NCBI GenBank assembly: GCA_934663655.1
Contig: CAKUKT010000159.1
Location: 1 to 6,393 of the forward strand
DNA length: 6,393 nucleotides
Direction of reading: 5' to 3'
Origin: an uncultured Victivallaceae bacterium
GTDB taxonomy: Bacteria > Verrucomicrobiota > Lentisphaeria > Victivallales > Victivallaceae
The notes beneath the pieces were generated by a model that saw only the letters and a program-made list of their open reading frames with translations, was not told where the DNA came from and made no database searches. Positions 1 to 5,679 of this stretch are shown here, one piece after another. The stretch's first letter is position 1. The number at the start of each line of letters is the position of its first letter. A program made the translations under genes and the position numbers.

Positions 1-1428
1 CTTCAGGCGTGGATGATGCTGATGCTGGGGTGGGTATTCGTTCCCTTCTATTATCAGTCGGGCGTGTTCACCATGCCGGAATTTCTTGAGAAGCGGTTCA
101 ATTCGACGGCGCGCTGGATTCTGTCGCTGATTTCGCTGGCGGCGTATGTGTTCACCAAGGTTTCGGTGACGGTTTATGCCGGGGCGCTGGTTTTCCAGAC
201 GCTGCTGCCGGACACCTTCGGAACGCCGGAGAATGCTTTCTGGGTGGGGGCGTTCACTACGGTGATTTTGACCGGTATCTATACGATTTTCGGCGGGTTG
301 CGCGCGGTGCTCTACACCGATGCCGCCCAGGCGGTGATCCTGTTGATCGGATCGTTCTTCATCACCCTGTTCGGTCTCCGCGAACTTGGCGGCTGGAGTG
401 AACTGCAGAGCTTCTGTTCCGAACGCAGCGTCCAATATGCGTTGTGGCGTCCGCTCTCGGATCCGGATTTCCCGTGGCTGGGGGTGATGATCGCTTCAAT
501 CATCGTCGGCATCTGGTACTGGTGTACGGATCAGTACATCGTTCAGCGTACTCTGGCCGCTAAAGATCTCGGAACGGCGCGGCGCGGCGCGATTTTCGGC
601 GCGTTTCTCAAAGTGTGGCCGGTGTTGATCTTCCTGGTGCCCGGACTTATCGGCGCCGCGTTGCATCACAAGGGAATCATCTCTCTGCCGGTCAATGAAA
701 ACGGCGTTGTTCAAGGCGATCAGGTCTTCCCGACGATGGTGGCGACGCTGCTTCCGGTCGGATTGCGCGGTCTGGTGGTGGGCGGAGTGCTGGCGGCGTT
801 GATGAGTTCGCTCTCGTCGCTTTTCAATTCCAGCGCGTCACTTTTTACCGTCGACGTCTATGCAAAACTCCGCCCCGGGCGCAGCGAAACCGAATATGTC
901 CGCGTCGGTCGTATCGCCACCGCGGTGGTGGTGGGGTTGGGAATGCTCTGGATCCCGGTGATGAAGCTGGTCTCCTCCGGGGGACTGTACGCCTATCTGC
1001 AGAATGTTCAGGGTTATATCGCTCCGGCGATTGCCGCGGTGTTTCTGCTGGGCTTGTTCAGCCGCCGGGTCAACTCCGCCGGTGCGGTGTGGGGGCTGGG
1101 CGCGGGATTTCTGCTCGGCATGGTGAAACTCACCTGCCAGACCTTCTTCGGCAAGGGAAAGATTGAAAGCCCCGCGCTGCTCGCCTGGATCGGTGATCTG
1201 AATGCCTACTACGCTTCCGGATGGCTGCTGGTGATCAGCGCGCTGATTATACTGGTGGTATCGCTGCTGACCGCGCCGCCGCCGCGCGAAAAACTCGACG
1301 GTGTCACCTATGCCTGTCTGGATCGCGCCGCCATCCGGGCGAGCTGGAACCGGCGCGATGTGGTGAGCACGGTGGTGGTGCTGGCGCTGGTGATCGGCCT
1401 CTATCTCTACTTCAGTTTCTGGATCTGA
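1..1428 (+). CDS. Sodium:solute symporter (SSS/SLC5 family, SGLT-like), 5' end cut by window
   Basis: An inner-membrane Na+-coupled symporter of the LeuT-fold SSS family, probably for a sugar or sugar derivative. The reading frame is open from base 1 and ends at TGA 1426-1428, giving 475 residues; full-length relatives have roughly 500-550, so the first one or two helices are missing. The visible protein is a succession of hydrophobic segments, ending in a last helix and the short tail YFSFWI. Family landmarks, numbered from the first visible codon, are PEFLEKRF (26-33), the SSS signature GGLRAVLYTDAAQ (98-110), WYWCTDQYIVQR (172-183), and ALMSSLSSLFNSSASLF (266-282), whose serines lie in the region that forms the Na2 site in vSGLT. 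The CTDQ segment recalls animal SGLTs, while the following QRTLAAK resembles vSGLT. It is co-oriented with the sugar-acid genes but separated from them by ilvH. The substrate cannot be read from the sequence; family assignment is secure. Confidence 0.93.
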   Translation, partial: LQAWMMLMLGWVFVPFYYQSGVFTMPEFLEKRFNSTARWILSLISLAAYVFTKVSVTVYAGALVFQTLLPDTFGTPENAFWVGAFTTVILTGIYTIFGGLRAVLYTDAAQAVILLIGSFFITLFGLRELGGWSELQSFCSERSVQYALWRPLSDPDFPWLGVMIASIIVGIWYWCTDQYIVQRTLAAKDLGTARRGAIFGAFLKVWPVLIFLVPGLIGAALHHKGIISLPVNENGVVQGDQVFPTMVATLLPVGLRGLVVGGVLAALMSSLSSLFNSSASLFTVDVYAKLRPGRSETEYVRVGRIATAVVVGLGMLWIPVMKLVSSGGLYAYLQNVQGYIAPAIAAVFLLGLFSRRVNSAGAVWGLGAGFLLGMVKLTCQTFFGKGKIESPALLAWIGDLNAYYASGWLLVISALIILVVSLLTAPPPREKLDGVTYACLDRAAIRASWNRRDVVSTVVVLALVIGLYLYFSFWI

Positions 1429-1444
1429 GGAGCGAAAATATTGT

Positions 1445-1485
1445 CCGGCACCGTGCGCCGGTAACGCACGGTGCCGGTGGTTTTT
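1445..1485 (+). terminator. Strong intrinsic terminator, probably working in both directions
   Basis: A perfect 13-bp stem (1445-1457 CCGGCACCGTGCG paired with 1465-1477) with a 7-base loop is followed by TGG and five Ts (1481-1485). It begins 17 bases after the symporter stop and should end that transcript. Read on the minus strand the same stem is followed by ACAATATTTTC, a weaker U-rich tail, so it can also end the convergent ilvH transcript 52 bases past its stop. This is the only convincing terminator in the window. Confidence 0.88.
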
Positions 1486-1528
1486 GCGGAAATTCTGGTT
1501 GACCGGGCCACTGCCGGCGCACGAACCG

Positions 1529-2047
1529 TCAATAGGATATCGGCACCGCGGTACCGGCACAACGGGCGATGGCCACCCGGCCGCTGCGGGCCATGTCGAT
1601 GATGCCGAAGTCGCGAACCAGGGAAATGAAGTTGTCGATCCGGTCGGAACGGCCGGTAAGTTCGACGGCGAGTTCGCCGAGGCTGACCGAAACGATTTTG
1701 CCGTCGAAAATTCCGACCAGCTGGATCAGCTGGGATTGTTCTTCGCGGGAAGCGGTTTTGATTTTGATCAGCGCGATCTCCCGTTCGACGAACCGGCGTC
1801 CGGTGAGATCATCGACTTCAAGGACATCTTCAAGTTTCCGCAGCTGCTTGTCAATCTGTTCGAGAATTGCTTCATCGCCGAGCGTTACGATCGTCATCCG
1901 GGAATAACGCGAATCTGCGGTCTCGTGAACCGTCAGCGATTTGATGTTGTAGCCGCGGCCGCTGAAGAGTCCCGCAACCCGCGCCAGCACGCCGAAACGG
2001 TTGGCGACCAGTACAGATATGGTGTGAAGATCGGGTGTGTCGTTCAT
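1529..2047 (-). CDS. ilvH: Acetolactate synthase small (regulatory) subunit IlvH/IlvN
   Basis: The regulatory subunit of acetohydroxyacid synthase, the first common enzyme of valine, leucine and isoleucine synthesis; it activates the catalytic subunit and confers valine feedback inhibition. With the start at 2047 it has 172 residues, against 163 for E. coli IlvH. The N-terminal ACT domain spans roughly residues 8-82 (VLVANRFGVLARVAGLFSGR, then GYNIKSL), followed by SRMTIVTLGDE and LEQIDKQLRKLEDVLEVDDL. The C-terminal small-subunit domain begins near VEREIALIKI and includes MARSGRVAIAR. N16, G19 and N34 align with E. coli N11, G14 and N29, which form the valine site, so feedback sensitivity is probably retained. 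The start is chosen from the Shine-Dalgarno site, family length and promoter position; the frame extends upstream to 2140 but overlaps the promoter. No ilvB or ilvC is adjacent, which is unusual. Identity is very secure. Confidence 0.96.
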   Translation of the reverse strand: MNDTPDLHTISVLVANRFGVLARVAGLFSGRGYNIKSLTVHETADSRYSRMTIVTLGDEAILEQIDKQLRKLEDVLEVDDLTGRRFVEREIALIKIKTASREEQSQLIQLVGIFDGKIVSVSLGELAVELTGRSDRIDNFISLVRDFGIIDMARSGRVAIARCAGTAVPISY

Positions 2048-2053
2048 TTTCTT

Positions 2054-2059
2054 TCCTTT
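2054..2059 (-). promoter_or_regulatory. Ribosome binding site fixing the ilvH start
   Basis: On the minus strand the bases before ATG 2047 read GGAAAGGAAAGAAAATG. AAAGGA (2059 down to 2054) is a good Shine-Dalgarno match six bases from the ATG. It supports residue 1 as the M of MNDTPDL rather than the longer frame open to 2140. A possible 5-bp GC stem (CCGCC/GGCGG with an 11-base loop) lies immediately upstream and could affect access to the site. Confidence 0.75.
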
Positions 2060-2111
2060 CCGCCACCGGAAGTTCGGCGGCGCTGCAGGGTTCTGCTGTT
2101 GTACACCGCAG

Positions 2112-2140
2112 AATATGCCCTCCGACGGTGAAAAAGTCAA
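2112..2140 (-). promoter_or_regulatory. Sigma-70-type promoter for ilvH
   Basis: On the minus strand TTGACT (2140-2135, five of six consensus bases) is followed after exactly 17 bases by CATATT (2117-2112, four of six). A transcript would start near 2105 and give a leader of about 58 bases before the ATG at 2047. This places the longer possible ilvH start at 2140 upstream of transcription. The leader is too short to see a leucine/valine-type leader-peptide attenuator in it. Confidence 0.68.
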
Positions 2141-2184
2141 GCACTAAGCAGGCAATTTCCCGCCGGTTATTTTAAAAAAAGGGT

Positions 2185-2213
2185 TTGACGCAACTTTGTA
2201 AGGGAACTATATT
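2185..2213 (+). promoter_or_regulatory. Sigma-70-type promoter for the SDR gene
   Basis: TTGACG (2185-2190, five of six) is separated by 17 bases from TATATT (2208-2213, five of six). An A/T-rich tract with a run of seven As (2169-2180) lies directly upstream and could act as an UP element. Transcription would begin near 2220, leaving about 74 bases of leader before ATG 2294. The -35 box lies 44 bases from the -35 box of the divergent ilvH promoter. This is the best-matching promoter in the window. Confidence 0.78.
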
Positions 2214-2233
2214 AAGTCCGGCAGGATAGTTTG

Positions 2234-2254
2234 CCGCCGGTTTGCCGACGGCGG
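2234..2254 (+). other. Small hairpin in the SDR mRNA leader
   Basis: CCGCCG (2234-2239) can pair with CGGCGG (2249-2254) around a 9-base loop. The same stretch carries TTTGCCG twice (2230-2236 and 2241-2247). A run of six Ts follows at 2267-2272, but 12 bases beyond the stem, too far for an ordinary intrinsic terminator. It could be a leader structure or operator; no known riboswitch class is recognisable. Function is unknown. Confidence 0.35.
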
Positions 2255-2293
2255 AAGATGATAAACTTTTTTCAATTTTGAAAGGGGTGGAAT

Positions 2294-3139
2294 ATGAAAG
2301 TTGATCTAACCGGTAAAACCGCCGTTGTCACCGGCGGAGGCGGAATCCTGTGCAGCGTTATGGCGGAGGCGCTGGCTGCGAGCGGCGCCGCGGTGGCAAT
2401 TCTCGACCTGCGCGAGGAAAATGCCCGCCGGGTCGCCGAAAAAATCAACGCTTCCGGCGGTCGCGCCATCGGCGTCGGCGCCAATGTGCTGGATGTCGAA
2501 AGTCTCAAAGCCGCCGAACAGGTGGTCAATAAGAATTTCGGTGCCTGCGACATCCTGATCAACGGCGCCGGCGGCAACAACCCCCGGGGAACCACTTCCA
2601 AAGAATTTCTGTTCAAAGAGGATCTCGCCGGGGCGGTCGAGGGCGTCACCACCTTCTTTGACCTCGATCCGGCCGGAGTGGAATTCGTCTTCAATCTCAA
2701 TTTCCTGGGCACTCTGCTCACCACTCAGGTGTTCTGCCGGAGCATGGCCGCCGGAAACGGCGGAAATGTGATCAACATCTCCAGCATGAACGCCTTCACT
2801 CCGCTGACCAAGATTCCCGCCTATTCCGGCGCGAAAGCGGCGATCAGCAACTTCACCCAGTGGCTGGCGGTTCATTTCTCGCGGGTCAACATCCGCGTCA
2901 ACGCGATCGCACCGGGCTTCTTCCTCACCGATCAGAACCGGACGCTGCTCACCAATCCGGATGGTTCGTTGACCGCCCGCGGCAACACCATTTTGACCCA
3001 CACCCCGATGGGCAAATTCGGACGCCCCGAAGATCTCACCGGCGCCATACTGTTTCTGCTCGACGATGAAGCGGCGGGATTCATCAACGGTGTGGTGCTG
3101 CCGATCGACGGCGGATTTTCCGCTTTCAGCGGCGTGTAG
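2294..3139 (+). CDS. SDR oxidoreductase, probable D-mannonate oxidoreductase / fructuronate reductase (UxuB/YjmF type)
   Basis: A cytosolic short-chain dehydrogenase/reductase of 281 residues that most likely interconverts D-fructuronate and D-mannonate in hexuronate breakdown. ATG 2294 follows AAAGGGG with six bases between. The Rossmann start is TGGGGILCS (13-21); D38 after beta-2 favours NAD(H) over NADP(H). INGAGGN matches the NNAG motif of the family. The catalytic set is S164 in NISSMNAF, Y177 and K181 (YSGAK). The long insert with FFDLDPAG and NFLGTLLTTQVF, then AIAPGFFLTDQNRTLLTN, HTPMGKFG and the terminal DGGFSAFSGV closely resemble my recollection of the B. subtilis YjmF/UxuB group (about 278 residues). 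Position 20, normally the last glycine of the dinucleotide loop, is cysteine; I believe this occurs in part of the subfamily. Substrate is inferred from resemblance; a related sugar-acid dehydrogenase such as gluconate 5-dehydrogenase is the main alternative. Confidence 0.85.
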   Translation: MKVDLTGKTAVVTGGGGILCSVMAEALAASGAAVAILDLREENARRVAEKINASGGRAIGVGANVLDVESLKAAEQVVNKNFGACDILINGAGGNNPRGTTSKEFLFKEDLAGAVEGVTTFFDLDPAGVEFVFNLNFLGTLLTTQVFCRSMAAGNGGNVINISSMNAFTPLTKIPAYSGAKAAISNFTQWLAVHFSRVNIRVNAIAPGFFLTDQNRTLLTNPDGSLTARGNTILTHTPMGKFGRPEDLTGAILFLLDDEAAGFINGVVLPIDGGFSAFSGV

Positions 3140-3159
3140 TCGAAGCGGAAATGGGGGTG

Positions 3160-3198
3160 GCCGCGTTCAGAAAAACGTGCGCGGCATCCTGAGCCGCG
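3160..3198 (+). repeat. Three alternating GC-rich stem arms after the SDR gene
   Basis: GCCGCG (3160-3165), CGCGGC (3180-3185) and GCCGCG (3193-3198) occur in series. The middle arm can pair with either neighbour (loops of 14 and 7 bases), so two mutually exclusive 6-bp hairpins are possible. Neither is followed by a T-run, so this is not a standard intrinsic terminator and SDR transcripts may read into gnd. It could slow polymerase, protect mRNA ends or mean nothing in GC-rich DNA. Confidence 0.35.
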
Positions 3199-3263
3199 GC
3201 GGCGTCGACGGCAATAAACACAGTACACGCGGGGGAGGGCGGACCGTATCGGTTTCCCACCCA

Positions 3264-3291
3264 TTGAAGAAAACTTATAACCAGTTAAGAT
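3264..3291 (+). promoter_or_regulatory. Candidate promoter for gnd
   Basis: TTGAAG (3264-3269) and TAAGAT (3286-3291), each four of six consensus bases, are separated by 16 bases in the only A/T-rich patch of the 177-base gap. Transcription would begin near 3298, leaving a leader of under 20 bases. A short palindrome ACCG-TAT-CGGT (3243-3253) lies just upstream of the -35 box and might be an operator. The match is moderate; gnd could instead depend wholly or partly on the SDR promoter. Confidence 0.4.
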
Positions 3292-3316
3292 AAAACAGAC
3301 AATCACGGAGAAGCTC

Positions 3317-4777
3317 ATGAGTACGAAAGCTGATATCGGTCTTATCGGCCTGGCGGTGATGGGAGAGAATCTGCTGCTCAATATCGAAAGTCACGGCTTC
3401 CGGGCCGCGGTCTACAACCGCAGTACTGAAAAAGTCGATCATTTTCTTGCCGGACGCGGCAAGGGGAAGAACTTCATCGGCTGCCATTCGATCGCTGAAC
3501 TCTGCGACAACCTCGCTTCGCCGCGACGGGTGATGTTGATGGTCAAGGCCGGTCGGGCGGTGGATGAGCTGATTGGACAGCTGCTGCCGCATCTCGATCG
3601 CGGCGATATCATCATTGACGGCGGCAACAGCTTTTTCCAGGACACGATCCGGCGGACCGCCGAACTGGCCGAAAAGGGGATCAACTTCATCGGTACCGGG
3701 GTTTCCGGCGGCGAAGAGGGGGCTCTGCTCGGTCCCTCGATCATGCCGGGAGGTGCTCCGGCGGCATGGCCGGCGGTGAAGCCGATTTTCCAGGCGATCG
3801 CAGCCAAGGTGGCTGGTGGTCGCCCCTGCTGCGAATGGGTCGGCGACAACGGCGCCGGGCATTACGTCAAAATGGTCCACAACGGCATCGAATACGGCGA
3901 TATGCAGATGATCTGCGAAGCCTATTGGATCATGCACCGGGTGCTCGGACTCTCCGCCGACGAACTTCATCAGGTGTTCGCCGACTGGAACCGGGGAGAA
4001 CTTGACAGCTATCTCATCGAAATTACTGCGGCGATTTTCGAGAAATCCGATCCTGAAACCGGCCGTCCGGTGGTGGATGTGATTCTCGATACCGCCGGAC
4101 AGAAGGGCACCGGCAAATGGACCAGTCAGAGTGCGCTCGATCTCGGCGCGGCGGCGCCGACGGTTGCCGAGGCGGTTTTTGCCCGTTGTCTCTCGGCGAT
4201 CAAGGAGGAACGGGTGGCGGCGGCGAAGGTGCTGCCGGCGCCGCAGGTCGCACCTTTCACCGGCGATCGCGCCGCATTTATCGCGGCGGTGCGCGACGCG
4301 CTGTATGCGTCGAAGATCTGTTCGTATGCGCAGGGCTTCCAGCTGATGCGGCTGGCGGCGGCGGAATACGGTTGGAAGTTGAATTACGGAGAAATCGCGC
4401 TGTTGTGGCGCGGCGGCTGCATTATCCGGGCGCGCTTCCTCGACAAGATCAAGGAGGCGTTTGACCGGGATCCGGCGCTGGCGAACCTGCTGCTCGACGA
4501 ATTTTTCCGCGGCGAAATCGCCCGTTGTGAAAAATCGTGGCGGCAGGTGGTCGCACAGGCGGTACTCAGCGGGGTGCCGGTGCCGGCCTTCTCCAGCGCG
4601 CTGGCCTATTACGACGGCTATCGTTCGGAGCGGCTTCCGGCCAACCTGCTGCAGGCGCAGCGCGACTATTTCGGTGCGCACACCTACGAGCGGGTCGACC
4701 GTCCGCGTGGCGAATTTTTCCATACCGCCTGGACTGAAAACAGCGGTGAAACCGTATCCGGAACCTACATGGCTTGA
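3317..4777 (+). CDS. gnd: 6-phosphogluconate dehydrogenase, decarboxylating (NADP+)
   Basis: Catalyses oxidative decarboxylation of 6-phospho-D-gluconate to D-ribulose 5-phosphate and CO2 with NADP+, the third enzyme of the oxidative pentose phosphate pathway; cytosolic dimer. The 486-residue protein is the long form (about 470-490). ATG 3317 follows GGAG at 3307-3310 with six bases between. The N-terminal Rossmann domain starts [12 protein letters not shown] (8-19); N34-R35-S36-T37 matches the NADP phosphate-binding NR(S/T) motif. The active-site segment [19 protein letters not shown] holds K185, H188, N189 and E192, equivalent to sheep K183, H186, N187 and E190. The family signature [13 protein letters not shown] spans 256-268. 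The C-terminal tail has [13 protein letters not shown] and GEFFHTAW, which complete the partner subunit's active site. All key residues are present. The HAD gene follows after 14 bases, so the two are probably cotranscribed. Confidence 0.97.
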   Translation: MSTKADIGLIGLAVMGENLLLNIESHGFRAAVYNRSTEKVDHFLAGRGKGKNFIGCHSIAELCDNLASPRRVMLMVKAGRAVDELIGQLLPHLDRGDIIIDGGNSFFQDTIRRTAELAEKGINFIGTGVSGGEEGALLGPSIMPGGAPAAWPAVKPIFQAIAAKVAGGRPCCEWVGDNGAGHYVKMVHNGIEYGDMQMICEAYWIMHRVLGLSADELHQVFADWNRGELDSYLIEITAAIFEKSDPETGRPVVDVILDTAGQKGTGKWTSQSALDLGAAAPTVAEAVFARCLSAIKEERVAAAKVLPAPQVAPFTGDRAAFIAAVRDALYASKICSYAQGFQLMRLAAAEYGWKLNYGEIALLWRGGCIIRARFLDKIKEAFDRDPALANLLLDEFFRGEIARCEKSWRQVVAQAVLSGVPVPAFSSALAYYDGYRSERLPANLLQAQRDYFGAHTYERVDRPRGEFFHTAWTENSGETVSGTYMA

Positions 4778-4781
4778 GGAG
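4776..4781 (+). promoter_or_regulatory. Ribosome binding site fixing the HAD hydrolase start
   Basis: GAGGAG overlaps the gnd stop codon (TGA 4775-4777) and lies 10 bases before ATG 4792. Two other in-frame starts, TTG 4774 and ATG 4783, are respectively upstream of and only one base after this site, so 4792 is preferred. The overlap with the gnd stop suggests ribosomes finishing gnd can reinitiate here. Confidence 0.65.
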
Positions 4782-4791
4782 AATGAGGATA

Positions 4792-5679
4792 ATGAATCCA
4801 GTTGAAACATTGCGGGCTCTACCCAGACGGCATGATTTCTTCATCGGTATCGACAGCGACGGTTGTGTTTTCGACACCATGGAGGTCAAGCAGAAGGAGT
4901 GTTTCTGTCCGAATTTCGTGCGTTGTTTCGGCTTTCAGGCTGCGAGCAAATATGCGCGCGAAGTGTGGGAGTTTGTGAATCTGTACAGCAAAACCCGCGG
5001 CTGCAACCGTTTTCTGGCAGTGGCGCGGGCGCTGGATCTGATCGCAGAACGTCCCGAGTTCGCGGCGCGCGGCATCGCCATCCCGCCGATGAGCCGGATG
5101 CGGGAATGGATCAAGGTGGAGAACAAACTCGGCAATCCGACCTTGAAGGCGCTGCTGGAGAAGGAGCCGGACAACGCCGAACTTGCCATGCTTTACGATT
5201 GGAGTACGGAAGTAAATAAATGGATTGAAAAGACCGTCCATGATGTGCCGCCGTTCCCCGGGTTCAAGGAAGCGGTGGCGCGGGCGCACGCAAATGCCGA
5301 CATCATCGTCGTGTCGCAGACCCCGGTCGAAGCTCTCGAACGCGAATGGAAGGAAAACCGGATCGATAATCTGGTTAATTTCATCGCCGGTCAGGAACAC
5401 GGCACCAAAACCGAACATATCCGTTTCGCCGCGGAAGGCAAATACGCCGCTGAACACATTCTGATGATCGGCGACGCTCCCGGCGACTACAAGGCCGCCA
5501 AAGCAAACCAGGCGCTCTTTTTCCCGATTGTGCCGGGACGCGAAGAGCAGTCGTGGGGAGAGTTCGGCCGCGAGGGACTGGATCGTTTTCTTGCCGGAAC
5601 GTTCGCCGGCGAATACCAGGAGCGGTTGCTCACGGAGTTCGACGCGGCGCTTCCGGAAAACCCGTGGTGGCGAAAATGA
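4792..5679 (+). CDS. HAD-superfamily hydrolase, substrate unknown (probable phosphatase)
   Basis: A 295-residue haloacid dehalogenase-like hydrolase, probably a cytosolic phosphatase using an aspartyl-phosphate intermediate and Mg2+. Motif I is GIDSDGCVFD (19-28) with D21 as predicted nucleophile and D23 as acid/base. Motif II is VVSQTP (173-178) with S175; motif III is probably K206 in HGTKTEHI; motif IV is MIGDAPGDY (225-233) with D228 and D232. Roughly 140 residues between motifs I and II, largely helical in appearance, would form a C1-type cap deciding the substrate; this is long for the family. The C-terminus ends NPWWRK. The gene starts 14 bases after gnd and overlaps the larA-like gene by 4 bases (ATGA), so it probably acts in the same sugar-acid pathway. 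A phosphorylated aldonate such as 6-phosphogluconate is possible, but nothing in the sequence proves it. HAD membership is secure; substrate and physiological role are not. Confidence 0.88.
   Translation: MNPVETLRALPRRHDFFIGIDSDGCVFDTMEVKQKECFCPNFVRCFGFQAASKYAREVWEFVNLYSKTRGCNRFLAVARALDLIAERPEFAARGIAIPPMSRMREWIKVENKLGNPTLKALLEKEPDNAELAMLYDWSTEVNKWIEKTVHDVPPFPGFKEAVARAHANADIIVVSQTPVEALEREWKENRIDNLVNFIAGQEHGTKTEHIRFAAEGKYAAEHILMIGDAPGDYKAAKANQALFFPIVPGREEQSWGEFGREGLDRFLAGTFAGEYQERLLTEFDAALPENPWWRK

Noticed and set aside
838..1560. A 240-codon minus-strand open frame opposite the symporter
   Set aside because: Low-complexity His/Arg/Gln-rich translation that runs through the terminator hairpin; a shadow of the transporter gene.
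1484..2131. A 215-codon plus-strand open frame opposite ilvH
   Set aside because: Antisense shadow of ilvH; no family resemblance and no ribosome site, while the minus-strand product is clearly IlvH.
2048..2140. Upstream in-frame ATG for ilvH at 2140, adding 31 residues
   Set aside because: The extension has no IlvH resemblance, overlaps the ilvH promoter boxes, and the ATG at 2047 has a good Shine-Dalgarno site and gives the family's usual length.
2234..2272. Leader hairpin plus T-run before the SDR gene as an intrinsic terminator or attenuator
   Set aside because: The T-run is 12 bases beyond a 6-bp stem, too far for a standard terminator; kept only as a structure of unknown function.
2306..3001. 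A 231-codon minus-strand open frame opposite the SDR gene
   Set aside because: Composition-driven shadow; the SDR on the plus strand has all catalytic residues.
4774..4791. Earlier HAD starts (TTG 4774 and ATG 4783)
   Set aside because: Neither has a properly spaced ribosome site; GAGGAG is 10 bases from ATG 4792.
3275..4810. A 511-codon open frame on the minus strand opposite gnd
   Set aside because: It is a shadow of gnd: the frame stays open because of GC-rich codon choice, the product is rich in Arg, His and Pro without any recognisable motif, and the plus strand carries an unmistakable full-length gnd.
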